This document shows, in pieces, positions 62,906 to 64,000 of a DNA stretch of 64,000 nt. The notes under the pieces are model-generated. The model had not been told where the DNA came from. It worked only from the letters and a program-made list of their open reading frames with translations, and did no database searches. Numbering within the stretch: position 1 is the first letter of the stretch; each line of letters starts with the position of its first letter. A program made the position numbers and the translations under genes. Source of the DNA: Paratinospora sagittata (taxonomy: Eukaryota; Streptophyta; Magnoliopsida; Ranunculales; Menispermaceae); the NCBI GenBank assembly GCA_035771175.1, contig CM069593.1, positions 34,360,741 to 34,424,740 of the forward strand, written 5' to 3'.

Positions 62906-64000
62906 AAATGGAAAGATCACGGCAACAGCTTTATAGCGAGTTATCAAATGGGATAGCGCGCTAGAGACAATATTTCATAAAAACAAATGTTTTATTATAG
63001 AACCCTATCAGCGTGCTTTCAACACCAATAGTGCATTAGTGCCTTATAGAAAATTTTGGCAAATTTGTGGAAAGCCTTATTTTAAAAATCTAAGGAACCA
63101 TTCCGTTGACTCAAAACATATTGAGATAAGATTATAAACTTTAAAATAATTCAACACTCATTGAAATTATGATTAAAACCTTTAGAAAAACATTTTTTTC
63201 AAAATGAAATACTATATCGAAGTGATTTTGAAGACTTTGCAATTTTCAGAGTTTTAGTGCTGAGATTGATCGAGAGGTTACCCTACACACCAAAGATCAA
63301 ACCAATGCATTAGACATGATATATGTCTTCGTTCTTCGAGCTTGATCTTTGTAGACTTCGATAGCTATTGTTTGATGTGTTGTTGATGATTAGTTGTAGC
63401 TCTTAGAAAAAAAATACAGGTGATGTGCACTTGTTTGATGTGTTTTCTTACCGAGAACACTTCATATACTTACAGTTTTAAACAATAGATAGCCTCTGGA
63501 AATCTCAGCACAAAAGGGATAAAATGAAGAACTTGCGAAATAATGAGGTTATCTTCAAGACAGTTTGCAATTTTGATTCAGTTAGAAGATTGTTTGGGCA
63601 AATGCAAGAATCACGACTTTCTTCTTTTTAAACACTCTTTGGAAAGCTCAGTCTAACTTGCAAAAAACGTGTTCTATCTTTGAAAATCAGAGAATGAGGG
63701 CTTTATAAAATTAGCAGTTGCAGGTTAAAGTGCAAGAGAGTACAGAATGATTTGAATTCAAAAAGTTGTTTAATCCAAAGTTGTTTTGGGCGTGCTAGAC
63801 AACGGGAATCATCAAGGTCTTAGTAGAGAATATTTCAATTAAGATAACCTAGCAAAACTGTGAAAGGAATAGAAAAATGGAGCAAGCAGAAGTGCCCACA
63901 TTTTTCTCGTTAGAAATATCAGATTTTTGTCTCAGACGTGGATTGCGTGCTTTTGGGTTGTGTATCATGTTCTCTATTGACAGATAGCAGGCTATAGCAG
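62906..64000 (+). repeat. Monomer copy 54 (cut by window end)
   Basis: Only 1,095 bp are inside the window. Sister of copy 53 by the two shared changes; private caatatttc near 62970, and gtgcattag also found in copies 48 and 51. Confidence 0.98.

Larger units (their letters stand above)
1..64000 (+). repeat. Satellite DNA array, ~1,187-bp monomer, ~53.9 copies
   Basis: The sequence at base 1 restarts at 1188, 2375, 3562 and so on to 62906, always in the same orientation, with monomer lengths of 1185 to 1188 bp. No unrelated sequence separates the copies and neither array edge is inside the window. Copies are nearly identical in the left two thirds and a few percent diverged in the right third (by eye). 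No ATG-initiated open frame of meaningful length, tRNA, rRNA or transposon protein trace was seen. Long, homogeneous, non-coding tandem arrays of this size are typical of eukaryotic pericentromeric, centromeric, subtelomeric or knob heterochromatin; which of these applies cannot be told from sequence alone. I do not recognise the satellite family. Confidence 0.99.
52235..64000 (+). repeat. Block C: mixed-length subfamily, copies 45-54
   Basis: Copies share cagcgtgct, tgtggaaag, aaccattcc, cactcattg, gatta and tgtgcactt with block B but mostly have gctatcaac or gctttcaac, and junctions close to block A. Copies 45, 46, 47, 50, 52, 53 are 1,185 bp and have lost one GT from cgtgtgttc; copies 48 and 51 retain it and are 1,187 bp. 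Copy 49 also lost the GT but regains length through an A10 run and a T8 run. The block ends at the window edge, not at a visible array boundary. Confidence 0.88.

Noticed and set aside
1..64000. CRISPR array or bacterial plasmid repeat
   Set aside because: Unit length is ~1.19 kb with no short-repeat/unique-spacer pattern, and no bacterial genes are present.
1..64000. rDNA or intergenic-spacer array
   Set aside because: No 18S, 5.8S, 25S/28S or 5S gene-like sequence is visible in the monomer.
1..64000. LTR retrotransposon or tandem LTRs
   Set aside because: No primer-binding site, polypurine tract, TG...CA ends with target-site duplication, or gag/pol traces were seen.

Overview
The whole 64-kb window is one uninterrupted tandem array of a long satellite monomer of about 1,187 bp. 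It holds 53 complete copies and one 3'-truncated copy (54), all head to tail in the same orientation. Nothing else interrupts it: no gene, RNA gene, transposon insertion or array edge is visible. Both ends of the window lie inside the array, so its true length is unknown. The DNA is AT-rich by eye, dense in stops in all frames, and has no credible coding sequence. The one open frame that recurs in every monomer is a 69-codon minus-strand frame that would need a TTG start. It varies mostly at amino-acid-changing positions, so I read it as a by-product of homogenisation. This is a eukaryotic heterochromatin type of sequence. A plant is my best guess, from the ATAGCG/GCGCGCTAT-rich segment and signs of cytosine-methylation decay, but that is an inference.

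Layout. Block A (1-41545, copies 1-35) is very homogeneous with near-constant 1,187-bp monomers. From copy 10 on, and most clearly from copy 18, its few variants recur in a fixed order, giving a higher-order repeat with cycles of 5, 4, 3 and 4 monomers followed by a truncated cycle. Block B (41546-52234, copies 36-44) is more diverged, mostly 1,188 bp, with several local duplications and a hint of a three-monomer period. Block C (52235-64000, copies 45-54) mixes 1,185- and 1,187-bp monomers. It contains a recent 3,559-bp-periodic duplication of about 2.8 kb. Copy 7 (block A) carries a C-like patch and copy 49 (block C) carries an A-like patch, which points to sequence exchange between subfamilies.

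Within the monomer, roughly bases 331-750 are nearly frozen between the most distant copies, while bases 1-330 hold most fixed differences. The frozen part contains nested inverted repeats that could be a degenerate fold-back element. The monomer junction contains a cluster of GC-rich palindromic ATAGCG motifs. Monomer numbering here starts arbitrarily at window base 1. All comparisons were made by eye; no alignment or database search was run.
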